Origin: Prinia subflava
Lineage: Eukaryota; Chordata; Aves; Passeriformes; Cisticolidae
Length of the DNA stretch: 64,000 nucleotides
Reading direction: 5' to 3'
Assembly (NCBI RefSeq): GCF_021018805.1
Contig: NC_086256.1
Coordinates: 15,828,532-15,892,531, forward strand
The position numbers and the translations under genes are program-made. The notes beneath the pieces were generated by a model. It searched no databases, was not told where the DNA came from, and was given only the letters and a program-made list of their open reading frames with translations. Positions 53,311 through 64,000 of the stretch are shown piece after piece (position 1 is the first letter of the stretch; the number at the start of each line of letters is the position of its first letter).

Positions 53311-53405
53311 GGCCTGAGGCTACATTCTCCCCTCAGTTACACCTGTCCAATCCCATTGACTTCAGTAAGATTGAACAGGTGTAAGCAAGGAGAAAATTTG
53401 GCCCC
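53311..53405. repeat. Palindromic old interspersed repeat, MITE-like
   Basis: The roughly 95-base segment is an imperfect inverted repeat. The left arm (ggcc...attctcccctcagttacacctgt, 53311-53346) pairs with the right arm (aacaggtgtaagcaaggagaa...ggcc, 53374-53404), and the centre cattgacttcag is itself near-palindromic. This is the layout of a widespread amniote repeat with the motifs TTACACC, TTGACTTCA and AATTTGGCC. I cannot name the family with certainty. It would form a long hairpin if transcribed. Confidence 0.7.
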
Positions 53406-54183
53406 CTGTTGTCTATGAATCGCATTATCTGTGTTCACCACTGCCTTGACTTTATGTCGCTGGTAAGTATAATTAATTTATAGTTTGTCTTATTCTCTTA
53501 GTTGTTTAATAAATAGATGAAAACAGAAGACTCCTGAGGGACTTACTCTAGTTACCTGTAATAGAAACTCCCCTACTGATACAGCTTCTTCAGGAATATC
53601 CCTAATACTTCCTCTTCTTTTTTATCAATTCTTTATGAATTTTCATTATCTTTAGATTTTGCTGTTCTGCAGAATCACATTTCTTGTGTGTCATGACATG
53701 ATCTGTTAGGAAAAAAATGGTGATACCTCTAGTTTTTGAAAATGGAGCCATCTTAAACTGAAAATATCTTCTATTTGACTTTTGCAAAGACCAACATCTG
53801 CACTTAGCACAAGGAACACCATCAACTAGCACTTAGTTACAATAAATCACATTGCCATAAAGACTGTTGCTTGAATTAAAACAAAAATCGGGGAGTATTC
53901 AGGGAAGACAGTTGGCTCTTTACAATTAACTGGTGTTCTGAGCCTAAGTTGAGGCTTACTGAATAACAGTTACTGTAAGTCTAGTTCTCTATCTGACCAC
54001 CTTCCAAATGCTTCAGCACTAAATCTACCCTTTATTAAATTAGGAGTGTATAAAGCTGTTTCTTGCTACTAGCATAATCAGTCAAATGGGGGCAAACAGT
54101 CAACTAAAGCAGAAAAAAAACCAACTCCACCTCAGTGAGAAAACCCCTCCAATGATGTCTTCCATATGGGACTTTTTTGATTT
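53406..54183. other. Unique DNA, no gene seen
   Basis: AT-rich spacer between two old repeats. Only short frames (up to 76 codons). Confidence 0.5.
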
Positions 54184-54328
54184 CTAAGTGCTTTACAATA
54201 GGCACTATCATTATCCCTGTCTTGTAAGAATGTCAGAAAAAGGCACATTTAAGCCAAAGATCACCCATGAGGTCAAAGGCAAAGCAGGCTTTCCAAGGTC
54301 CAATTTAGCATGCTGTCCTCTAGGCCAA
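54184..54328 (+). mobile_element. MIR-like CORE-SINE relic
   Basis: The segment follows the order of landmarks in the 3' half of MIR-type CORE-SINEs: aagtgctttacaatagg, cactatcattatccctgt, a decayed gaaactgaggcac region (gaaaaaggcac), aagatcacccatgaggtca, gcaaagcaggctt, and a final tgctgtcctctaggcca. It is heavily mutated, with several small gaps, as expected for an element more than 100 million years old. No tRNA-like head is visible. Assignment rests on remembered consensus features. Confidence 0.7.
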
Positions 54329-54410
54329 ACCTATTGTACACTACAAAAAGTCAAATGAGTTAAATCCCATTCCATAGACACCGAAACCTCTGCACATTCC
54401 TTGCAAAATA

Positions 54411-54445
54411 AAAAACAACCAAAAAACCAAACCAAACCAAACAAC
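54411..54445. repeat. A-rich (ACCAA)n simple repeat
   Basis: An A-rich run passes into about four CCAAA/ACCAA pentamers. Confidence 0.7.
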
Positions 54446-57400
54446 AGCCTGACTTGCCTAGTATAATATTTTCACATTTTGCATTGCTTAAATACTATCC
54501 ATGGTTTCCTCTAAACTTCTAGTCAAACCTAAGCAGCATTAATAAGTCTACAGAGTCAGGGTGCCGATTGATTGACAGTGCTTTTTGCTGTATTAGTGAT
54601 GCATTGAGAGTAATTATTGAATGGCCATTCAGTCAAGAGCAGGCCACCCACTCCACATGTGGCACTCTTCTCACCTTCTACTAAATTAATGTCTCTCCTC
54701 CTAGACATATGGATTTCCTGTCAAGGAAACAATCTCCTTCTAGTAGAGATACAACAGACTATTTTGCCAGCATTGTGCAACTTTCAGCTGATAACTAGAG
54801 CTCAATGTATTATGCATGTTCTACTGCTCTAATAAATACAGGATTGACTTGTTTACTACCAGCACTGTTGTCTCAATTAGCACTGTGTTTCTCTAGGCCA
54901 TTATTCATTGGTGAGAGGAACCTGCTCAGTTCTCCATTAATCCAACTGTGTGAAACAAACTGGTTAATTTTTCAGCTTGTGTTGTTTGTTACTTAATGGG
55001 GAGAAATCGATTATTTCATTGCTATCATTAACACTCTATTTATGAAGTGCAACATCATTTATTTTCTACTTTGAGCAACAAATTATAACCTCTTACTTCT
55101 CCACTGAGATTCTGTCTCAGAAGTTACCTCACTGGGGCAAAATGGACATCCAGGGTCCACAGCACAGTGACCTGGAATAGTCTCCAAGACAAACTCTTTG
55201 GCTATGATTAATCAGGAATGATTTTCCCTTTTCATTGCCAGAGTTGATACGGGTTTGCCATCCAGGATCCAGAGCTCATTCACTCTGGTTTTTCATGTAT
55301 CTCCAAAGATTCTAAAGTAGGAAAATAACCATGAATCTACCCAAACTCTGAAACTCCACCCATATTTCTACAGCATCTAACAAGGAATTCCCCAATAGGA
55401 CTAAAAGGGTTCTTCAGACTGCCAATAAAGTCACAACAAACACTTATATTTTGTTTAGTGTAGGCGAAAGAGAGCTGCTAGCCAAGGTCTGCTGCACTGT
55501 CTAGGGATGAGGCTGCTGACCTGAGTACATGATGCACCAAGGCCAACCAGACTGCTTGCTATTGTGACTGTGAGGTGGGAAAGAGGAATTACAATGAGTG
55601 GGAAAAAAGCCCTGCAAAGAAGTGACAGGAATAAAAGAGAGAATGGACTGAGAAATGAAGGAAATATTTCCAAAGAGGAAGAAAATCTAAGTATAAAGCT
55701 GTAGGTTAAAAGATTAGATATAATACTGGTAAAACACAGGCATTAAGACAGCAACTGCAGGAACAGGTTGCTCAGAAGCTGGGTGTATAGGATAGCTCAA
55801 GTTCTCAAACACACGGGCCCTTGGTCTGCATATTAGATCTGTAAGCATCCAGTCTGGTTATGTAAAGTGACAAGCATCCAGCATGCTCTTCTTAGCCTTC
55901 CACAGATTTTAGGCTGCTATTTGTGAGAACTTAGGTCAACACAATATCCATTGTTGAGTAGCAGATGTATTTAATCACCTTCATAACATTATGGTGATTA
56001 AAAATCCAAGACATTTTTTCACAGTGCTGCCAATATCATGACTTGTCCACAAACATCTGATGCCATCTTAGAAAGCTATATTCTGAGCAGAAAGGAAGCC
56101 ACTTTAGCCAGAAAGGTCTAATCCTGTCCTTTCCAATTCTTTCTGGACATGTCTTGAATCACTGTAGAGATCAACTTAAACTCTACAACAGTGAAGTTTT
56201 CTGCTTTGGTACTTCCTGGAATGACCAAGATGCTGGATGAGAACTAGTCCTCTCATTTTTGAGCTTGTTTCTCAGTCTGCCACAATTCTGATTCTTTTCT
56301 TCATCTGCTCATCTGTGAAGAAAGGCATCATAGAGTCAACCTCTCATCAGCACTCTGCTGAGGTGACACTGCAATTGTTTATGGCTGTGTTTTGAGGGGA
56401 CACAGACCATACTGGAAGGACAAAAAATCTACAACAGGACCATTTCTGTAGAAGAAAAGAACTTTAACCCTGCACTTCCTAGTAGTCAAAAAATATACAT
56501 CTCACTTTCATTCTCTGTGTCTGTCAGCAGGAAGCACAATACCTGTACAACTAGTCACACTTCAAAAGAGGGATGGGAACTAAAAGGAAAAAAAGTCAAC
56601 CAAAAAAAAATCTACTTTTCCTTCAGATCTGAGAGTCCATTGAGTGCACCCTTTTGCATTGCACTAAAACACAGCAAGAAAGAGTGTTCTTGTAGCATTT
56701 CAAAGAGAAGCCAAACATGCAGAGATCACTGTATCTGATGTTACTTTGGAGAGAAGAAGGACTGTGGTGGCTGGGAGACTCCCAGAGAGCAACAGAAAGA
56801 TTTTCTTAAAGGATTAACATGTAGTGTCCATAGGACACCACTGATTCAGTTCACTGGCTCCCTAGAATCCTCAACTGTCCTTGGTGGTATTATGTCAGGC
56901 GACTGTTATTGAACAGGATGATATTGCTGTAAGAGTTCTTTCTTGCAGTCCTCAGAAGTGCTTGTACAGAGAATCACAGTACACACAAAAGTCAGAAAGT
57001 TACTGTGTGGAGACAGCTATCTTTTTGCAGAATGTACTGTATCAAGGAATCTGTGATGTAAAGCTGTCTTTGCCTCTCTTCAGCTTATCCTATAGGTTGC
57101 CACTTGAATAAAAGCCTGATTTTGTTACAGCATGCTTTCCATCTCCTTCAGTTTTTACAGGCCAATGTTAAACTGTATCTCCCATATGGTGTCACCAGTT
57201 CATAAATACAAGAAGATCAGCCAATCAACAATGAATTGGTAGATACAGGGGAAAAAAATAAACCAAAAAAACCACAGGGATTTAATGCTAGAGGTCAGGA
57301 GAAAAGAGGTGAGGAAAGAGGTTGGATGATTTTATTCCCAGTTTAACTAAAAGCTGCCATAATTTTCTGGATAAGCCATTTAAGCTCTGTGCCTCTGTGC

Positions 57401-59932
57401 CTCATGCATGCCCTCTGCTCAGATGCAACTGATCTGAAGCAAATCCATTTTGGGACCAGAGTGAAGCATCACAACTCTGACCTGGCAAGAATCTGCCTAA
57501 TTTCTGACATGTCGAGTTAGTCTAAAGGAGGGAAGGTCCTAGTCATGACTTTGCTGTGAATAACTTTGTTGCACTCTGTAGATACAGTCTAAGAATCTGA
57601 CTGACCTTTGACTCCAGTGGGGTCCTTCCTCCCACCACCAAGCATGCAGCCAGGGCTGTGAACCAGAGCATGAACACACATGGATCAAAAACAGAAAGCA
57701 GGTTGCACCTTTAGATCACTGCACAGACAGGTTACCTAAGTACTGCTAGAAAAGATCTTGCTTATTTTAGGAAAAATAGACACTTTCTTGCCTTCTAGCA
57801 GTGTTCATGGTCAAACAAATGTTCTTCATCCCCATAAAGGCTGCACTCATCCTGGACATGTGAATTATTTTTCCTCTATTATTCTCTATTGTTATTCTCT
57901 CTTTATCTCCAGATTTTGAGGACCTATCTCACCACTAAGCCTTCCTAAAGGAGTAATTTTTTACAGTTTTTTGCAGTATCTTCTTCCTAAATAACATTTA
58001 CTGTGTTGTGCTATTCTGAGAAGTGACATTATGAAAGCAACAACAAAGGGTTCTATGTTCAGAGAGGCTTACTAGATTCCTAATTAAATATGGTTTTAAA
58101 ACACCTCAAAGAGTGCCAGATATGTAACTTTCATCCTGAAGACTCAAGGTGAGATGTGACCGTCAGCCAGGCTCTCCCTGTACTTCACAGCACTACCAGC
58201 AGTGCTGCCACTGCAGCCCGGTGTACTGACTGACAGCTTCGCTGGGGCTCAGACGCTTCACAGCACTGAAAGATCTGTCTCGAGGGATCCCTCAGCAATG
58301 CTCCCCTAAGCAAGCCCCTCACTGGGATTTGCAGCATCCTCCAAAATGCCAGAGCTCGGCCAATCTAGCAAGCAGGAGCTGAGCATTTTGGGGAGCTGCA
58401 TTTTGGCACAATGGAGCAAGAACCAGTAAAGGGTGCATCCAAGACCTCCTCTAACAATTTATCTGAAATGGTTTAAAAATTACCAACCCAGCAGTTTGCT
58501 TCAGCTTTATGTGTTGCCACAGTGTTGCAAGTACTTTCAATTTTAATATAATTTAAATTTACCTGGGTGGGATTGCCCTGAAACAGTCCAGGAGCTCACA
58601 CAGGATTATTTGACATCTGATCTGTAGGCTGTATTATTCTTCTACAGCTATGGGGCAGTACTCAACCAAAAGGAGTAGGTTCTTATGGTACTCTATCATA
58701 CCTGCCCCTGTAATTACCCTGCTCTGCCCCCTTCATAAGAGTTAAATTGATTTTTTCTGCATAGTTGAAAGGTAAAGGTCCTGTGTGAAATAGCATTTGA
58801 GTACTTTAGGTTTTTATTGTAGGTTGTATGTGTGATAGAATAGCCACCATCTCACCTAGGCAGCTACTTTTATTACTTAAATCAAAATAAATTGTATGTA
58901 ACAAAAACCTGCTTTAGATATCAAAGTAGGCAAACACAGCTACTCATCCATATCAAACTGATGTGCTATTTTTCAGAGCAGAATCGCCTCTTGAGCAAAC
59001 AAAGATGCTTTGTAAATGTTATAAGCAATTAATTTTTTTCTTGTTGCTGTGCATTTGTGCTGTGTGTTAAACTATTCTTTTTTTCTCCATTCCTCTTTCT
59101 CTTCAAATGGAATCAACCATGGCAATTGCAACCAAGGTTGCAAATAGGTTCCCAGAGATATGTAACTGCTTTTCCTGTGGACCAGCAGCAACTGCTTGGA
59201 CAGGAATGGCCCTTCTACCATTAGATATTACCCTCATCCTGCCCATAATATGCTAGAAGTCAGTCTCATCTAACCTAAGGGAACTGTTACCTTTATTCAT
59301 TTCCCCACCATACTGAAAACATCACAATAATATATTCTCTCTAAGAGAAATAAAAAGGTTCCTGTAGATATAGTTTGGGTTTGTGTGTGTTGCTGAAAGA
59401 GGTCAGCTCTGTTAATGGCATGTGAGAAGTATGTATACAAACGTGCTCACTGCTGGGCAATCACTAGCCTTTAATGTGCAGAGAAATCAGCAGAGACTCA
59501 TATGTATGTTTTATTAATTCTTCCTCTATCTTGGTCTGTGCAGGCCTGGTGCATGCAGTTATTTAGGAATTTACATACCATCGGTTCTAAGGTTTGAGGA
59601 CAGATAAGAAAACTGATTAACTACCACGCAAATAAATCCAGCAATGTCTTTGAAGAGTCAAGGCCTCCATATAGTCATGCTGCTGTTCTGCTGAAAAACT
59701 GTGAAGCAGGATGCCAGCACCTATCAAACCAGGAAGGTGAGCTACAGCTCAGTCACCTTATTCTGACACTGAAAAGAAGAATCACACCCAATTCCCCATC
59801 TAGACCAATGTTTTGTTTGCTCTGTGAATTTTATAGACAAAGAGGAACAAAAAGTCCAACAATTCAGGGACATTGTCTAAAGACATATATAAGATTTTAC
59901 TTCCCTTACAAATAGAATTACTTTCTAGTTGT

Positions 59933-59990
59933 AAAAAAAAAAAAAAAAAAAGGCAAAAAATACCAAACCCAACACAAACAAACAAAATAT
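59933..59990. repeat. Poly-A / A-rich tract
   Basis: An uninterrupted run of 19 A (59933-59951) is followed by A-rich sequence with CAAA/ACAA units. No retroposon body precedes it that I can recognise. Confidence 0.75.
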
Positions 59991-61626
59991 TCTCACCAAC
60001 AAAAGCCCCAAAACTCTGCAGCTTTTTCTGTTCTCTTTGACAAAAGTAGAACATATTGTTTTACGTCTAGCTTTTTTCTGGCTTGCTTTCCAGCTCAAAA
60101 GCCTAAGCTGGGGAACAAGGACAAATTCTCCTCATTTTCTAAGGGAAGCTTGGAAAAGCAAGTTTATTGTAACAGATGCATGAAAGTAGGTCCCAGAATA
60201 CAAGGCAGGTGACCAGAACATGGATTACAATATCAAGCAGCACAGAAACAGCAAGAGAATTTGTAATTTGATTCTGAAGAAATAACTGCAATATGTATAG
60301 TGCAATATTCATATTTCAGCTCTTAAAGTCACTCAAAGCAGTAGGCATGATCACCAGCTGCTCTGTAAGGATCATATAACTGAGAGGTATTTGAATCCAA
60401 TATACGGGACTGTCCTTCATAAACCAAGTTACATTATGTTCAGGTTAGTTTTCTACACTTCCATACAGAACACCATAGGCAGAGAGCTAGATGTGTTTTT
60501 ACCCTGTACATATTAAATAAACCCAATGTACAAACAACAGCTGCTCATGAGCCTTACTCTAGAGCAGGGAAGAGCTCAAATGTTTGCTCCCTTACTCACA
60601 AAGACAGTAAAGTGTATCAGCATCTGTGAATAGCCTCTACCATCAGCAGAGTCTTTGTCAAGGATAAACTAAATAAAATATCCTCAAAGTGTGAAAGATC
60701 AGTCTGATTTCTTATTCTGACAGAATCATGAATAGTCACTTAAATTTTGAATGCCAGCTGTAATTTCATTCCAAGAAACTTTCCTAAAGCCAAGATGGCT
60801 TCTTGATCAAGAGGATAATAACTGCATAGAAGTAGAAAAAAATTTTTACAATATGTAGTCTTACAAAAATATAAAGGACAATGTTTGATTGCATAGTTAC
60901 ATCCATGGTAGAGGGTGGGAGTAAGGCTTATATACAAGAGAGATTTGTTTCACATACCTGGTTCTGAAATGTGTCAAGAGCAGAACTACATCCAGTGGGA
61001 AGTCTCTTATGTAGAAGACAAAGGTAAGCTTCTTCACCATAAGCATCTCTCTTTTTGCCATGCCCCGGAAAGGCTGTCAACAACTTGGAAAACAGGCACA
61101 GAACAGTGAGCTTCTGTCCCTCTGTCCCTACAGACTTTACCTGGCAAAGTTCTTGGTGGAATGAGATTCTCTTCTCCTCAGAAGATCCTGGCCAGATGAG
61201 GCCTGCAATAACCTGTGAAAATTTACTATCAGAGAAGAAAAACCACCAGGAACTGACAAAAATAGACACCTGATTCTATGGCTATTGAACAGGCACAAGT
61301 TTCTCTTTTCAGCAGAAACATCTAGATCTCTCCACACAGGAGTCATTCTCATTCACCACCTCTAAGGGGTCTGATACCAACACACAAAGAAAAATTTTAA
61401 AAGTTATGGAAAAAACTTAGGCCTATTCTATTACACCATTCTTATACCTCATGGCTTGGGTTGAAAGCAAGGTCACAAAATTATAGCTTCACTCCCTTCT
61501 GGTTATTCCACATTTGTGGCAGCAGGAACTAACATCTGATAATGCCACACTAGTCTACACTCAGGCTGAGACCTGAGTGTCTTTAGAAGGATATAAAACC
61601 TTGACACAGCAGGATATATGCCTCCA

Positions 61627-61724
61627 GTGAGTCAAATTCTACTCTCAGGTGAGAGGAAATAAACCCAGAGTGGTTACACATGGACTCACATCAACACCAG
61701 TCCTGAAAGCAGAATTTGACTGAC
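61627..61724. repeat. Palindromic old interspersed repeat, second full copy
   Basis: The left arm (gtgagtcaaattctactctc, 61627-61646) and the right arm (gaaagcagaatttgactgac, 61705-61724) are near-perfect inverted copies, with about 16-17 of 20 positions pairing. The interior contains gtggttacac and atcaacaccagt, equivalent to the GAGTTAC and CACCAGTGTAA motifs of the same family as 53311-53405. It is decayed in the centre. The inverted-repeat structure is directly visible; the family link is inferred. Confidence 0.65.
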
Positions 61725-64000
61725 TGTATCTTCCCCAGCTGATTTTACTAATAACTGATTTTTTTAAATGAGCCACGTTTAAATCTCCCATCAGTGCAGA
61801 AAGAACTCTGCATGAGTTGGCACAAAACAGGATCTTTTCTGTGCAGGTTAGCAGTGCTCCTGCTGGACAGGGCTGAGCTGAAGTTTCCTGGAATCCTAGG
61901 CAAAGGCGAGTGTCACTATGGACTCTAGGACCCAAGCAATTCATGCTGATTAAACCACTTACCTTTGAGAAGGTACGGCCGGTGGTGCTTAAAGTGGGGT
62001 GAGGCTCAACGTTTTGCTGACTGCTGTTGAAATTGGTAACAGACTTTGCATATTATATCACCAGGTTTTTTTGGTTGTATATCACATGCAGTGTTTTTCT
62101 GCTTTTGACTTTGAGGTGTGAGGGGGAAGGCTCTAATCATATGGCCTTGTGCAGATGCTCCATTTGCATTTCTATTAATCCAGGCCCTCCTGGAGACGTT
62201 TGAGCATAGGCACAGCATGCTCTGCGTTTGAACTTGTGAGAACCCACACCACTGCTTAATAACTTAATACATATGTATAGCCTCCTTCAGCAGCCCACTA
62301 GGAGGCAGAAGCAGGGGGAGGCACTATTAGTGCACAGGCTGCAGGGCTCTATGTAAATGCATTTTGACAGGGAGGATAACTTGCCGAATAAAGAACCCAG
62401 CTCCTTAGTGCTGGGCTGGTGCTGATTTAGGTCAGAAAACTTGTTTTACCAGAATATGTACAAATGAGAGCTCACATGGATCTGCTGGAGAATGTTTAAG
62501 GTATCTAGCAACTTTGCTCGCAGCACATGAATGTAATAATGATACTTTCCACACAAACTGTCTTACCAGAACAAAAAATATGTCTGAGTCTTTGTTCTCC
62601 TCTACTTTTACCTTTCCTGAATACCTCTCCTCAGAAGGATACCAACTTTCTCTCAGAAAAGTGCCACAATAACCATAGTAAGTGGCAGTTTCACCATGTT
62701 TGAAGTGAATAGTTAATGGCTTAGAGCAGCAAACTCTGGATACAACTGGGCTGAGATCTCTTAATAAAAACCAGCTTTTATTGGAAAATACAGTCAAAAG
62801 GGAAAGATTTTTTATAGAAGATACACTCTGGAGCCCATTTCTGCACAATACTAGAAAGAGGAAAGGTGAAAGTCCCACAGATGTCAGCTGACATGGGTGT
62901 AGACAGCGCACCAGGGCTGCCACAGTATCATGCCTGCACAGCCTGTGGTCTGTCAATCCCTGCAAACATCCTCCAACCCAAACACACCCTTATCCATGCA
63001 GAGCCACCCAAAACCACTGCTAGCCACATTGCTGCTGCTTATCCCTGAACATCCTCATGCAATTCTCGATCTGAAAGAAGCCAGGTAGGGATTTGAACAA
63101 GGTTTGACTTACATCCAGTGAGAGGCAACAAGTGGGAGAAAGAAGGGAGGAAAGACTGATCCTGAATGTTTCCTTTTTTCCTCCTCAAAAAGTTCCACTG
63201 TACATTTTGATGAAAAATAAAAACTAAACACCTCTCAAATTTCCTCTCTCCCACCACTCGCCCTACCGTAATTCCTGCTTTCCAGCTGGCTCCAGCAGAT
63301 GAAAGTAGTTAATGTGAAACTCTCTGCAACGACAAGACCATAATTTTCCTACACCTAAAAAAGAAAGCATCCATTACTCTTTCTACCCCAAATACATCTC
63401 TGAAGTCCCCATTAAAGTCTTCTCAATACAGGCCTAGCTCACAGAGAATTTACATCAAATTCCAGGAAGAATTTCCTGGTTCCTAGTTGTCCCATAATAA
63501 ACAAACTGGGAGAAGCAAGGGGGATGCCAACGTGCAGGACTGACACTGGTTGCAGATAAACAGCCACACAGGCAGTAACTGATTGGGCCATAGCCTTTAA
63601 AGTGGCAGCTGAGACAAATGAAAAAATGACATGCTGAAAGCAACACTAAGAGAGGAGGAAGAGCCCAGGTCTGAGAGTCAATCTTAGTCCATCAGGCAAA
63701 GAGAATAGATAGGCATGGGGATAATTGGTGATGAGACACTTGAAATTAGGTGTATGATAGGTCCCCCACGGCCCAGCCACATTCATTTTTCTTACACTCA
63801 ATGAGCACTGATAGGCAGGGGTGAGCTAAGAATATTTCTTAAACCTTTGCATTCTCCTGTCACATTTCCATGACTCCGTGTATTCCTCCCAGACACACAG
63901 ACAATTGCCTTATGCAGGCTGTCACCCACACTGCTTCTCTGCAGATGTGTGGCTGCAGGCAGAGCTCGCGGCACAGGCCCTGCTCATGTTCCCACAAGTC
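61725..64000. other. Unique DNA, no gene accepted
   Basis: Contains a 177-codon open frame on the minus strand (62965-62432), the longest outside the minisatellite. Its translation is Ser/Leu/Val-rich with no identifiable domain. A length of this order is expected by chance in the window, and no splice or promoter context supports it. The remainder is unique sequence with no repeat recognised. Confidence 0.5.

Larger units (their letters stand above)
54329..61626. other. Unique AT-rich DNA, no gene seen
   Basis: Holds the ACCAA-type simple repeat at 54411-54445 and the A-rich tract at 59933-59990. Frames reach 113 codons (minus, 60928-61269) without family resemblance. The sequence near 61019 has a good donor-like aaaggtaagc but no partner acceptor was found. 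Confidence 0.55.

Noticed and set aside
62432..62965. 177-codon open frame on the minus strand
   Set aside because: Within the length expected by chance for AT-rich DNA of this size; no domain, no promoter or splice context, no family resemblance.

Overview
This 64 kb window looks like non-coding DNA from a bird, probably a songbird. The case for a bird is the sparse repeat content plus two retroposon types: a CR1 LINE 3' end (41664-41843), and a SINE whose head is a decayed tRNA-Ile and whose tail is CR1-derived (24888-25020). The SINE resembles the TguSINE1 family known from passerines, which is why I lean towards a songbird. No bacterial or viral gene architecture is present: no operons, ribosome-binding sites or dense ORFs.

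I find no protein-coding gene I can defend. Outside one GC-rich repeat block, the longest open frames are 160-177 codons. That is roughly what chance gives in 64 kb of AT-rich sequence, and none of them resembles a family I know. The window is best read as a gene desert or the inside of a very long intron.

Layout: 1-9700 is AT-rich unique DNA. A possible conserved block lies at 9745-10215 and a possible small cryptic exon at 12901-12955. A stronger candidate for a conserved, enhancer-like block lies at 16230-17045, followed by AT-rich microsatellites (17312-17553). A three-copy 31 bp tandem repeat lies at 21287-21379 and the tRNA-Ile SINE at 24888-25020. The most striking object is a CpG-rich island (about 25765-26860) that contains a roughly 695 bp G-rich minisatellite of about 34 units in four length classes (25881-26575). 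Further on are CpG-retaining islets at 29586-29770 and 31285-31535 and a possible CTCF-type site at 35234-35251. The CR1 fragment follows at 41664-41843. Decayed copies of what looks like an old palindromic amniote repeat lie at 47653-47705, 53311-53405 and 61627-61724, and a MIR-like CORE-SINE relic at 54184-54328.

If the window has a function, it is most likely regulatory: scattered conserved-looking blocks in a gene-poor interval with one strong CpG island that could be a promoter. Conservation was judged only by eye, from CpG retention and texture. Repeat families were named from memory of their consensus sequences, with no database search.
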